The notes under the pieces were generated by a model that saw only the letters and a list, made by a program, of their open reading frames with translations, had not been told where the DNA came from and searched no databases. The position numbers and the translations under genes were made by a program. This document shows positions 25,875-33,992 of a DNA stretch of 34,049 nucleotides, piece after piece. Source of the stretch: an uncultured Clostridia bacterium (GTDB lineage: Bacteria; Bacillota; Clostridia; Christensenellales; UBA1242). The stretch lies in assembly GCA_937874195.1 (NCBI GenBank), contig CALNBM010000036.1, forward strand, positions 1 to 34,049. Reading direction: 5' to 3'. The first letter of the stretch is position 1; each line of letters opens with the position of its first letter.

Positions 25875-25905
25875 AAAAGATAAAAAACCTACTAATCTAT
25901 CTTTT
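25875..25905 (-). terminator. Terminator after the MreB-like gene
   Basis: AAAAGATA (25875-25882) pairs with TATCTTTT (25898-25905) around a 15-base loop. On the minus strand the stem is followed by a T-rich stretch. It lies about 85 bp past the mreB-like stop. Confidence 0.6.
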
Positions 25906-25987
25906 TTATATTAATATTTAATTTAATTCAAATTGTTATAGATTACGACATGTTTTGTTTTAATTTTGGTTGTTTACTAAAACTAAA

Positions 25988-26980
25988 TTACAAATTATTA
26001 TTTAGTACTTTTTCTAAAATTTTGTTGCTATTTAAAACAATTTCTGCTCCACGCATAACAGAATTTTCAGGAAATGGTGGCACAACCACCGGTAACTGCA
26101 ACCTAGCAATAATAAATCGTTCTAAGCCGGTGAAATTTGCCATACCACCGCAAACATATATACCACCTTTTTTTAGTTCAGTTATTAAATCAGTGGAAAG
26201 TGCTTTTTTAAAAGTTATTAAAGGTTGAATAATTTGTTCAAAAAATTCATCAAATAATTCCTTAAAATCTTGCGAAAAAACTTCTGTTTCTTTTGCTTCG
26301 TGAGATGTTGCATCAAGTCCAATAACACTAGCCGTGATAAAATCATTAGGTAGAAGTGTGGCGACTTCTCTCTTTAACTGTTCCGCTTGCAAAATTGAAA
26401 TATTTAAATTGTATTTTTCTAAAATAATTTTTTTGATGGCTTCATCTAAAACATTACCACCCATTCCAATGGTATAACCAGTTAGAATTTTAGTGTCATA
26501 AACTAAACTCATTTCTGTGGTGTCGCCACCTATATCCAAAATAATTTTAGTATTAACTGGTGCGTTAAAACAAGCATCAACATAAGCCAGCACACTTGTT
26601 GGAATCAATTTAACTTTGCTTACATTTAAGCTATATGCTAAATTTTGAATTTCTGTTTTTTCGTGAGAGTCAAGACAAGTGGGTGTACAAAATATTAAAG
26701 AATGTTTTTTAAAAATGTTTTTTTGTATGATTTTCTGGAAAAAGCCTTGGAGCATTTCACTAAGCATCTTTCTGTGAATAATCGCACCTTTTTCAATTAA
26801 AAAAACGGGTTTGTAGTCAGTAGAAGAAGATAATAATTTAACCGCCTTGCTTCCCACCCCTGCAACATCTTTACTGTTGTTTATTGCTGCTATAATCGTT
26901 GGTTCTTCTAGCACAACTCCTAAACTCGGCTTACAAATAGATGTTTTATAACCGCCTACATCAATCACCAAATTAAACAT
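25988..26980 (-). CDS. Divergent MreB/Mbl-like actin homologue
   Basis: Actin-fold cytoskeletal protein of the MreB family, which in rods guides side-wall synthesis. The length of 330 aa fits. The phosphate-2 motif DIGGDTTEMS is at 149-158, GMGGNVLDEAI follows near 182, and the adenosine motif is GIYVCGGMANFTGL near 285. The phosphate-1 motif is altered: DVGGYKTSI at 7-15 replaces the usual DLGTANT, and the third Gly of the adenosine GGG is lost (CGGM). ATG start with AAAGGTGA. It stands at the head of the min-spoIVF run where mreBCD is normally found, but mreC and mreD are absent. MreB, Mbl and a specialised paralogue are all possible. Confidence 0.8.
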   Translation of the reverse strand: MFNLVIDVGGYKTSICKPSLGVVLEEPTIIAAINNSKDVAGVGSKAVKLLSSSTDYKPVFLIEKGAIIHRKMLSEMLQGFFQKIIQKNIFKKHSLIFCTPTCLDSHEKTEIQNLAYSLNVSKVKLIPTSVLAYVDACFNAPVNTKIILDIGGDTTEMSLVYDTKILTGYTIGMGGNVLDEAIKKIILEKYNLNISILQAEQLKREVATLLPNDFITASVIGLDATSHEAKETEVFSQDFKELFDEFFEQIIQPLITFKKALSTDLITELKKGGIYVCGGMANFTGLERFIIARLQLPVVVPPFPENSVMRGAEIVLNSNKILEKVLNNNL

Positions 26981-27375
26981 TTATTTTCACCTTTTTTTTA
27001 TTATAACATAATTTTATAAAAAACCATATAATTTGACTTTTTTTTGATCAAATGATTTTTTGAATTATGATAATCAGGTGTGCTTAATCGTAATATAATA
27101 TTAATGTTTCTATGTTTTTAGCGTAGATAATAATGTAATAATGCACACTATTATTCGTTAACAATTTTATACTATTTATTTTTTTTGAGAAAAATGTTGT
27201 GCACGAATACATGATAACCGCAATTTATTTTGTTCATAATTCATTTACCGTCTTGCAAAATTACGATTTTTTGTTTCATTTTAGCCTAATATTTTTTCTT
27301 TAGAAAATTATACATTCAAATTTCGTGGATTGTTTCGTTATTCAATTAATTAAATAAACCTACTACTAAAAAACT
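26981..27375. other. Intergenic region between thrS and the MreB-like gene
   Basis: About 400 bp of AT-rich DNA without a supported gene. A TATAAT on the minus strand at 27000-27005 could serve the MreB-like gene but would leave a leader of only about a dozen bases, and no good -35 stands at 17 bp. Confidence 0.4.
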
Positions 27376-27423
27376 CACAAAAAAACTTAATTTAAAAAAA
27401 ATTGCTTTTTCTAAATTAAGTTT
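27376..27423 (-). terminator. Terminator downstream of thrS
   Basis: AAACTTAATTTA (27383-27394) pairs perfectly over 12 bp with TAAATTAAGTTT (27412-27423), with a 17-base loop. On the minus strand the stem runs into seven T residues. It starts about 53 bp past the thrS stop. Confidence 0.82.
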
Positions 27424-27475
27424 CTAGATAAATTAAAAAATATGCAATTTTTTAAAAAATAGAAAATAATATAAA

Positions 27476-29203
27476 TTAAATTTTCTTTTGCTTTATTTCA
27501 TCAACTATTTCTTTAATAAACTCATTTAAATTTTTGACAGTAGTTTCATTTTTTCCGCGTTCTCTAACGGATACAGTGTTGTTTTCAATTTCTTGATCGC
27601 CAACAACTAAAGTATATGGAATTTTTGCCACTTGTGCACTTCTTACTTTCTTATTTATAGAATCGTTTCTAAAATCGCTTTCCACCCGAACATTGTTTTC
27701 CTCTAATGTTTTTACAACTTTTCTTGCGTACTCTTCATTTTTATCAGTTATAGTGAGCACTTTTACTTGAACAGGAGCTAGCCAAGTTGGAAACGCTCCT
27801 GCAAAGTTTTCTATTATAATTCCAATAAATCTGTCAACTGCACCATATATAACTCTATGAATCATGACAGGCTCTTTTTTAGTTCCATCACTATCCACAT
27901 ATTCCAAATTAAAGCGTTTTGGCATTTGCATATCTAATTGAATAGTTGCACATTGCCAAGTCCTACCAATAGCATCCTTTATATGAACATCAATTTTAGG
28001 ACCATAAAAAGCTCCGTCGCCTTCGTTTATTACATAGTCTTGACTGATTACATTTAACGCTTCTTTGAGTGCATTTTCTGCCACTACCCAATCTTTTATA
28101 TCACCGATATGATTTTCTGGCATAGTACTTAATTCTAAATGATATTCTAAGTTGAAAACTTTATACATTTTATCAACTAAATCAATAACGCCTTTAACTT
28201 CGCTTATTATTTGAGATGGTAACATAAAAATATGTGCATCGTCTTGCGTGAACGCTCTAACTCGCATTAAGCCATGAAGTGTTCCGCTTGCTTCTTTTCT
28301 ATGCACTTTTCCTAGTTCCGCTACCCTAAGTGGTAAATCTTTATATGAATGGATATTTTCTTTATAGTAAAGCATTCCACCGGGGCAGTTCATAGGTTTT
28401 ATCGCATATTCATCGTTATCATCTGCATGAAAAGTATACATGTTTTGTTTGTAGTGTCCCCAATGCCCTGACACTTCCCACAATTTATTATTAAGTGCGT
28501 TCGGAGTTTCAATTTCTTCGTAGCCTGCTTTTTTATGCATTTCTCGCCAGTATTCAATTAATTGATTTTTTAAAATCAATCCATTTGGCATATAAAAAGG
28601 CATGCCTGGTGCATACTCAGAAATAAAATATAGCCCAAGTTCCTTGCCCAACTTTCTGTGGTCCCGTTTAACTGCTTCTTCTAGCATTTTTATATGGCTT
28701 TTCAGTTCATCGAAACTTGCAAACCCGAACATGTAAATTCTTTGAAGCATTTTATTTTTAACATTGCCTCGCCAATAAGCACCGCTTACTCTATTTGATT
28801 TAAAAGCAAAACTTTTTAAAAATTTAGTGTTTTCCACATGTGGTCCACGACACAAATCCACAAAATCATCACCTAAATAATAAACGCTTATAACTTCATT
28901 TTCTGGCAAATCTTTTATTAATTCGATTTTATATTCATTGTCAGCAAAGAGTTTAAGTGCTTCATTTTTAGAAATAACTTCTTTTTTAAAATCTGCATTC
29001 GATTTAATTATTTCTCGCATTTCGTTTTCAATCTTCTCAAAATCCTCGTTCGAGATAATGTGATTGCTATCAATATCATAATAAAATCCATTGTCAATAG
29101 CAGGGCCAATGGCAAGTTTTGTTCCTTTATACAATGTCATTATTGCTTTTGCAAGCACATGGCTCATGCTATGCCTTAGCATTTCAATATCTATTTTACT
29201 CAT
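27476..29203 (-). CDS. thrS: Threonyl-tRNA synthetase lacking the TGS domain
   Basis: Charges tRNA-Thr in the cytoplasm. At 575 aa it is about 60-65 residues shorter than the usual enzyme because the N-terminal TGS domain is absent: the protein opens directly with the editing-domain motif HSMSH (11-15), followed by CRGPHV. The class II core is intact, with zinc ligands in MNCPGG, HGLMRVRAFTQDDAH and MIHRVIYGAVDRF, and the anticodon-binding domain fills the last 100 residues. ATG start with AGGAG; no upstream in-frame extension carries a TGS domain. It lies 141 bp after the flavoprotein gene and has no T-box directly in front; the Thr T-box is at 29925-30158. Confidence 0.95.
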   Translation of the reverse strand: MSKIDIEMLRHSMSHVLAKAIMTLYKGTKLAIGPAIDNGFYYDIDSNHIISNEDFEKIENEMREIIKSNADFKKEVISKNEALKLFADNEYKIELIKDLPENEVISVYYLGDDFVDLCRGPHVENTKFLKSFAFKSNRVSGAYWRGNVKNKMLQRIYMFGFASFDELKSHIKMLEEAVKRDHRKLGKELGLYFISEYAPGMPFYMPNGLILKNQLIEYWREMHKKAGYEEIETPNALNNKLWEVSGHWGHYKQNMYTFHADDNDEYAIKPMNCPGGMLYYKENIHSYKDLPLRVAELGKVHRKEASGTLHGLMRVRAFTQDDAHIFMLPSQIISEVKGVIDLVDKMYKVFNLEYHLELSTMPENHIGDIKDWVVAENALKEALNVISQDYVINEGDGAFYGPKIDVHIKDAIGRTWQCATIQLDMQMPKRFNLEYVDSDGTKKEPVMIHRVIYGAVDRFIGIIIENFAGAFPTWLAPVQVKVLTITDKNEEYARKVVKTLEENNVRVESDFRNDSINKKVRSAQVAKIPYTLVVGDQEIENNTVSVRERGKNETTVKNLNEFIKEIVDEIKQKKI

Positions 29204-29344
29204 TTTATTTTTTCTCCTATTAATTTTTGTTAGTGGTTTTTATAGACTTATTTTAAATTTTTTAATTGATTTTTACAATAATTTATAATTCTTCTTAATT
29301 TTTATTAGATTATTTTAATTGTTATTTTTATTTTTTTTAAATTT

Positions 29345-29902
29345 CTAGTCACCAATTTTAAGTTCTTCGTTTACTTCTTTAATCAGGTTTAAAATTTTTG
29401 CTTCACTGCTTTCTTTATCTATAAAATTATTTCGTTCAGTTGCTTGCAGAATATAAGTATTAAGCCACTTAACTTTCATTGGACGCGTCCAACCATTAGC
29501 ACAAAATGGCACAGTGGCTTCAGTAACCTCACAAGGCAACCCACCAATAAATAAAAAGATTAGTTTTTTGTTTCTTAACTTTCTTTCCCCGTATAACGGA
29601 GTGGTACGATCAAAAAATCTTTTTAAAACACCTGTAACATTTTGAAAATAGTTAGGACATGCTATAACCATCAAATCGCATTCAAGCATTTTTATTAAAA
29701 TATCGTGCATATCATCTTTCTTAACGCATCCTTTTTCAAAAGAACATGTCATGCTACAACCATAGCAATCGGTTATATTTTTATCTTTTAGATTAATAGT
29801 ATCCACTATAACATCGCTTCCCACACTTGTGGCAACTCTATCTAACACAATAGCGCAATTTCCCTTTCTGGGACTACCATTAATAAGCAATAATTTTTTC
29901 AT
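29345..29902 (-). CDS. Flavodoxin-fold flavoprotein, NADPH-dependent FMN reductase / iron-sulfur flavoprotein family
   Basis: Predicted cytoplasmic redox protein. The FMN phosphate loop INGSPRKGN is at 8-16. A cysteine cluster, CYGCSMTC then GC (spacing C-x2-C-x3-C-x5-C, near 47-59), followed by KKDDM, resembles the cluster motif of iron-sulfur flavoproteins. PNYFQNVTGVLKRFFDR near 84-100 is typical of the family. Length 185 aa is normal. ATG start with AAGGAG, 20 bp after the T-box terminator and so under its control. The physiological substrate is unknown. Its place between a Thr T-box and thrS is unusual. Confidence 0.85.
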   Translation of the reverse strand: MKKLLLINGSPRKGNCAIVLDRVATSVGSDVIVDTINLKDKNITDCYGCSMTCSFEKGCVKKDDMHDILIKMLECDLMVIACPNYFQNVTGVLKRFFDRTTPLYGERKLRNKKLIFLFIGGLPCEVTEATVPFCANGWTRPMKVKWLNTYILQATERNNFIDKESSEAKILNLIKEVNEELKIGD

Positions 29903-29924
29903 GATTTCTCCTTGAATTATTAAT

Positions 29925-29952
29925 AAAAAAGCCCTTTAATAATTTAAAGGAC
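29925..29952 (-). terminator. Regulated terminator of the Thr T-box
   Basis: Nine base pairs (with one G-T pair) close on an ATTA loop at 29931-29952, followed by six T on the minus strand. Its 5' arm lies just after the T-box antiterminator sequence, the usual mutually exclusive arrangement. Confidence 0.88.
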
Positions 29953-30158
29953 GAGTGTAATTCCCGCGGTTCCACCTTAATTGCAAGTTTTAATTATAAC
30001 TTACCACTTAAAAGTATTATATCGGTAATACAAACCGCCACAGCATAAAAGTGGTTTCATAAAACTTGGTGTTTATAAGGTTTCCAGCTTCCCCCTACTC
30101 TCTTTAAAACATAGCAAATTTATTACTTGTCTTTTAATTATCCCATGGTATTCAACTA
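29925..30158 (-). promoter_or_regulatory. T-box riboswitch leader, threonine-specific
   Basis: On the minus strand the leader contains the AGAGAGT motif, a Stem I loop with GCTGGAAACC, and the specifier segment ATGAAACCAC. The codon ACC at 30053-30055, preceded by GAA and followed by A as is usual, specifies Thr. The conserved T-box AAGGTGGAACCGCGGG follows at 29961-29976. The terminator stem GTCCTTTAA/TTAAAGGGC at 29931-29952 ends in TTTTTT. Uncharged tRNA-Thr should stabilise the antiterminator and let transcription proceed. The first gene downstream is the flavoprotein at 29345-29902; thrS comes second. Confidence 0.93.
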
Positions 30159-30164
30159 TTAATC

Positions 30165-30193
30165 AATATAATACAAAAAAAAAGAATTGTCAA
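30165..30193 (-). promoter_or_regulatory. Promoter of the T-box leader
   Basis: Consensus TTGACA (30188-30193), 17-bp spacer, TATATT (30165-30170) on the minus strand. It is the best sigma-A-type promoter in the window and would start the T-box RNA at about 30158. Confidence 0.85.
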
Positions 30194-30270
30194 CGCTTTT
30201 TAAAGGTTTTTGTTTTAATGTTTTTTCGTTTATTTAAGTATATAACACTATCAGCATATTCTTTTTATTA

Positions 30271-31002
30271 CTATGGCTTTACTCTACCGCTGAAAATACA
30301 GTTTAATAAGTTATAGGTTTCGCTAGTAATATTATTTTTGCATAGTATGTTTATTCTAAGCGGAGACAACACTATTAAATTAGTTACTAAGTCCACTTCA
30401 TCAGATATGTTTTCAGATATATACCGCTCACGAATAATTTCTCCTGCTTCATTTAACAACACATAGTTTTTGTTTTTAGTATCCACAAACACCTTTCTAT
30501 CCGTAGGCTTAATGCTTTCAATCAAAAAACCAAGTAACACATCCGCGCCACCCAAAAGAGAGTTTTCTTGATTGGTTATTAACACAAGTTCTGCCCACTT
30601 TTTCTTTAATTGTTGCAATCGAAATTGGAAAAACGCATGCAAATTTATATTTTTATCTAAACTTAATTTTCTTAAAGTATATTCCTTATCTTCTTCAAAA
30701 TCAAAAAGTACAAGTGCTTTTTTAAAAGCGCTTTTACATGTTGAACTAACAAGTTTAAACTTTGAATGTTTTTTTATGTATTCTTCTTTTTCAATAAATA
30801 TTATAGCGTCAGCAATTTTATCTTTTAAAAAATCAATTAATAGCCTGTCCTCTTTTTTTGTGGCAAGGCTTAAAGTGGTTAAGCCGTTTTTTGTTGACAC
30901 GGCTTTATAGATTTTAACATCTTTATATGTATCCAAAGCAGATGATATGAAGTATAAGTGACTTTTAAATTTTGAATTACAACTAATGCTAATTTCCCAC
31001 AT
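30271..31002 (-). CDS. ytxC: Putative sporulation protein YtxC
   Basis: The 243-aa protein is soluble and Lys-rich, with no motif that reveals a reaction. Overall features, with the central FFQFRLQQLKKKWAELV segment and the C-terminal part reading LSPLRINIL near 215, agree with the YtxC family of spore-formers. In Bacillus subtilis ytxC lies directly upstream of thrS, the same neighbourhood as here. The frame opens at a GTG (31011), but that GTG is inside the AAGGTGG ribosome binding site of the ATG at 31002, which I take as the start. Biochemical function is unknown for the family. Confidence 0.7.
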   Translation of the reverse strand: MWEISISCNSKFKSHLYFISSALDTYKDVKIYKAVSTKNGLTTLSLATKKEDRLLIDFLKDKIADAIIFIEKEEYIKKHSKFKLVSSTCKSAFKKALVLFDFEEDKEYTLRKLSLDKNINLHAFFQFRLQQLKKKWAELVLITNQENSLLGGADVLLGFLIESIKPTDRKVFVDTKNKNYVLLNEAGEIIRERYISENISDEVDLVTNLIVLSPLRINILCKNNITSETYNLLNCIFSGRVKP

Positions 31003-31011
31003 ATCTTCCAC

Positions 31012-31390
31012 CTTTTATAAAGCATTTCTATTAATAGTCTATGCTAAATATTTCGTTTTATTCTATTAAGAACTAAGTCGAACTAAGGTTTAATATTAGC
31101 AGTAAATTAAGATTTTATGACAGTTTTGTTTTTGATAAATATAACAACAATTTAAAAAAACAACTTAATTTATTAATATTTTTAAATTTTTAATAAATTT
31201 TATTTATATCACAACATTTTCTAAAAAAAATTTAATTTGTAAAACATATTAAAAATTAGTTTATAATTATTATTACAATATCAAGAATTAAAAACATTTC
31301 TCTTAAAAATAATTTTAAAAAACAACTTCCTTTATAAAGTTGTTTTTATATTATAATATTTTTTAAATCATAAATATTTTATAAAAATTT
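31012..31390. other. Intergenic region between argS and ytxC
   Basis: About 380 bp, extremely AT-rich. It holds the argS terminator (31317-31347) and another AT-only inverted repeat near 31167-31200 (AATTTATTAA/TTAATAAATT), which I do not interpret. No gene seen. Confidence 0.5.
31317..31347 (-). terminator. Terminator downstream of argS
   Basis: AACAACTT (31321-31328) pairs with AAGTTGTT (31337-31344), and the stem extends through A/T tracts on both sides around an 8-base loop. It lies about 45 bp past the argS stop and gives a T-run on the minus strand. It looks bidirectional. Confidence 0.8.
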
Positions 31391-33115
31391 TTACATTTTT
31401 TCAGGTATATCAATCCCAAGAATTCCACAGCCCAAAGTAAGTGCGTTTAACACTAATTTACATAAACTAAGATAACTTTGTTTTTTAACCTCATCGCTCT
31501 CAGTTAAGATTTTAACATCATTATAAAAAGTTGAAAATGCACTTGCTAAATCAAAAAGTGATAAACAAACACCGTGCAATGAATTTTCTTTGTATGCAAC
31601 TTCGTATGAATAATTTAATTTTAAAATTGCTAAAATTATTTTAGAAATTTGAGCACTGTCTACTATTATTTTAGAATTTGTTAAATTTGCTTTATTTAAT
31701 ATTGATTTAATTCTAACACCGATATATTGCAAGTATGGACCAGTTTTTCCTTCAAAAGTTAAAAACTTATCTAAGTCAAAAATATAATCTTTTGATATAA
31801 CATTAGCCAAATCACCAAATATCAATGCAGATATTCCTATTTTTTTAGCAAGTTCCCGACAAGGTATATCAATCTTATTGCTTTCTTTTAATTTGTCCAG
31901 TGCTTTATTGGTTGCTAAATCAATTAAATCACCTAATTTAAAAGTGCCGCCGTCACGAGTTTTAAAAGGTTTGCCATCTTTACCATTTACTGTGCCAAAT
32001 GTTATATGTTCAATCTCCACTTCATCTCGAACAATATTTGCTAAGCGCACGCATTTAATAACTTGTTTAAAATGAAGCGTTTGACGATTATCGGTTATAT
32101 ATATCATTTTATCAGGCTTAAACTTGTTTTCTCGCTGATAAATAGTTGAAATATCAGTTATTGTATACATTTGAGCGCCATTGCTTTTTTGAATAATTGC
32201 CGGTGGCATTGGTTCATTGGTGTTATCGTCTGCCACATCCACAATCCAAGCACCTTCAGATTTATAAAGAAGTTTTTTGTCTTTAAATATATCAATAACT
32301 TCCGGCACAATATCGTTAACTGAACTCTCTCCATTCCATAAATCAAAAGTTGTGCCAAGGTCTCGATAATTACGCTTTATCATGCCAATACTAACTTTTC
32401 TTATTTCTTGCCAAATTTCATAATATCCAAATTTTTTTTGTTGTAACCATAGCGTTATATCGCTCGCCCGATTATAAAACTCTTCATCCGTTTTCTTTCT
32501 ATTGGAAGCCTTAGGATAAATAATATCTAAAATTTCTTCTGTTATTTCAAACTTTGGTACATTCTCACTAAAATAAAAACCTAAATTATAATCATCCATT
32601 AATTGAGCAATTATTAATCCCATTTGCAAACCCCAATCGCCCAAATGCACATCTGCAATAGTTGTATTCCCCAAAAGTATATTCAACCTTTTAAGAGATT
32701 CACCAATTATAGCAGAACGCAAATGTCCAACATGCAGAGGTTTTGCAATATTCGCTCCACCATAATCAAATACTATTTTTTGAGGATGCTCTATTTTTTT
32801 TATCCCAACACAGTCATCTAGCAACAACTTGTTTGCGATTTCACTCAAATAATTATTTTTTAATTCAAAATTTATGAACGCTGGTGATGCAGTTGTAATT
32901 TCGCAAATATCACTTAAAGTTGTTAGGTTTTTCACAATATTATTTGCAATATCCATAGGTTTTTGCTTTTTTTCTTTTGCAAGAGCAAAAACACCGTTGC
33001 ATTGAAAATCAACTTTTTCTCTGTCGGAAAAGGAAAGAGTTGCGTTAGACTCGTTATATCCAAGCTTAATAAAAACTTCTTTCAACTTATTCTCTAAAAA
33101 TGTTTTAACGCCCAT
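31391..33115 (-). CDS. argS: Arginyl-tRNA synthetase
   Basis: Class I synthetase charging tRNA-Arg. The 574-aa length is standard. The N-terminal additional domain covers residues 1-100. The HIGH-type motif reads ANIAKPLHVGHLRS with HVGH at 128-131. The KMSKS position is the relaxed version of many ArgRS, GKPFKTRDGG near 373-382. The C-terminal DALR-type anticodon-binding domain begins near 455 with GKTGPYLQYIGVRIKSI. ATG start with AAGGAT. Two weak minus-strand promoters lie upstream, TTGACT-N17-TAAATT (33222-33250) and TTGACA-N17-TAGATT (33395-33423). I see no T-box motif in the leader. Confidence 0.96.
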   Translation of the reverse strand: MGVKTFLENKLKEVFIKLGYNESNATLSFSDREKVDFQCNGVFALAKEKKQKPMDIANNIVKNLTTLSDICEITTASPAFINFELKNNYLSEIANKLLLDDCVGIKKIEHPQKIVFDYGGANIAKPLHVGHLRSAIIGESLKRLNILLGNTTIADVHLGDWGLQMGLIIAQLMDDYNLGFYFSENVPKFEITEEILDIIYPKASNRKKTDEEFYNRASDITLWLQQKKFGYYEIWQEIRKVSIGMIKRNYRDLGTTFDLWNGESSVNDIVPEVIDIFKDKKLLYKSEGAWIVDVADDNTNEPMPPAIIQKSNGAQMYTITDISTIYQRENKFKPDKMIYITDNRQTLHFKQVIKCVRLANIVRDEVEIEHITFGTVNGKDGKPFKTRDGGTFKLGDLIDLATNKALDKLKESNKIDIPCRELAKKIGISALIFGDLANVISKDYIFDLDKFLTFEGKTGPYLQYIGVRIKSILNKANLTNSKIIVDSAQISKIILAILKLNYSYEVAYKENSLHGVCLSLFDLASAFSTFYNDVKILTESDEVKKQSYLSLCKLVLNALTLGCGILGIDIPEKM

Positions 33116-33605
33116 TATTTATCCTTTCAATATCTGCTTTGATTTTATCATATTAATAAGTTAACACAAAACTAAAATAAAAATCTTTTAGCAACAAAAT
33201 TAATGATTTATTTAATAAATTAATTTATATATTTCTAAAATATTAGTCAAAAATTTTAGCCAAATTTTTATTTTCATAGCATAAATTTGTTATAATTTAA
33301 GTATTTAATTTTATTAGATTTTCTGCTATTTTATGATAAATATTTTTTAGCATAATTATCAAGTAACTTCTTTTCCACCGATATTTTCCCTAGAAATCTA
33401 TTTGGTCATCAAAAATATGTCAATGGAAAATCATTTTTTTATAAACTTTATTATATAGCGTAAGTATTTTTGGGGTTGATTTTTTTATCGGTTTGTTATT
33501 GCGTGCTTTTTGCTTAACTAAACTGCTTTATATTTGACTAGGATTTTTAACTAAATTAAAATCAAAAATAATTTTTTAAGATTTTATAAAATCACACAAA
33601 AGTAT
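33116..33605. other. Region upstream of argS
   Basis: About 490 bp without a gene. Two minus-strand promoter candidates for argS are TTGACT (33245-33250) with TAAATT (33222-33227) and TTGACA (33418-33423) with TAGATT (33395-33400), both with 17-bp spacers. The outer one would give a leader of about 270 nt. Neither is strong at the -10. Confidence 0.4.
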
Positions 33606-33632
33606 AAAAAAATGGCTTTATTAAGCCATTTC
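33606..33632 (-). terminator. Terminator of the 5S-tRNA transcript
   Basis: AATGGCTT/AAGCCATT stem of 8 bp with an AATA loop (33611-33630), followed on the minus strand by a T-run. It begins five bases after the CCA of tRNA-Leu, ending the rRNA-tRNA unit. Confidence 0.85.
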
Positions 33633-33634
33633 CA

Positions 33635-33721
33635 TGGTGCCGAAGACCAGACTTGAACTGGTACGATGTTGCCATCGCAGGATTTTAAGTCCTGTGCGTC
33701 TGCCGATTCCGCCACTTCGGC
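33635..33721 (-). tRNA. tRNA-Leu (TAA)
   Basis: Class II tRNA with a long variable arm. The acceptor arms GCCGAAG and CTTCGGC pair. The anticodon loop CTTAAAA with anticodon TAA (33685-33687) sits on a 5-bp stem CAGGA/TCCTG. The T arm contains GTTCAAGTC, and the encoded CCA is at 33635-33637. The variable arm CGATGGCAACATCG forms its own stem. Confidence 0.96.
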
Positions 33722-33849
33722 AATTCTAAACGCAGTCTCATTCACCAATTTATTTGCTCCTAAAGTCGCATAAATTGGGAATTCGTTGCGAATGACCTAC
33801 CATCGATTTTTCTCTCCCTAACGGTCGAAAAAATCGGGTTAGGACATCT

Positions 33850-33924
33850 TGGCTCCGAGGGTGGGGCTCGAACCCACGACCTACCGGTTAACAGCCGGTT
33901 GCTCCACCATTGAGCTACCTCGGA
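33850..33924 (-). tRNA. tRNA-Asn (GTT)
   Basis: Acceptor arms TCCGAGG and CCTCGGA pair. The anticodon stem ACCGG/CCGGT closes the loop CTGTTAA with anticodon GTT (33890-33892). The T arm GTGGG/CCCAC carries TTCGAGC, and CCA is encoded at 33850-33852. It lies between the 5S rRNA and tRNA-Leu on one transcript. Confidence 0.96.
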
Positions 33925-33992
33925 AAATAATAGATACTTTCTCTCATTCCTCTGTACAGTCTCTTTCACAAATTGAAGAATGGGGTTAGGGA

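Noticed and set aside
33116..33395. Possible T-box leader for argS
   Set aside because: I looked for the TGGAACCGCG core and a following terminator hairpin on the minus strand and found neither.
33760..33969. 69-codon minus-strand open frame over the tRNA-Asn region
   Set aside because: It is a translation of tRNA-Asn and its spacer; the AQWWSNRLLTGRSWVRAPP-type peptide is a well-known artefact of reading a tRNA gene as protein.
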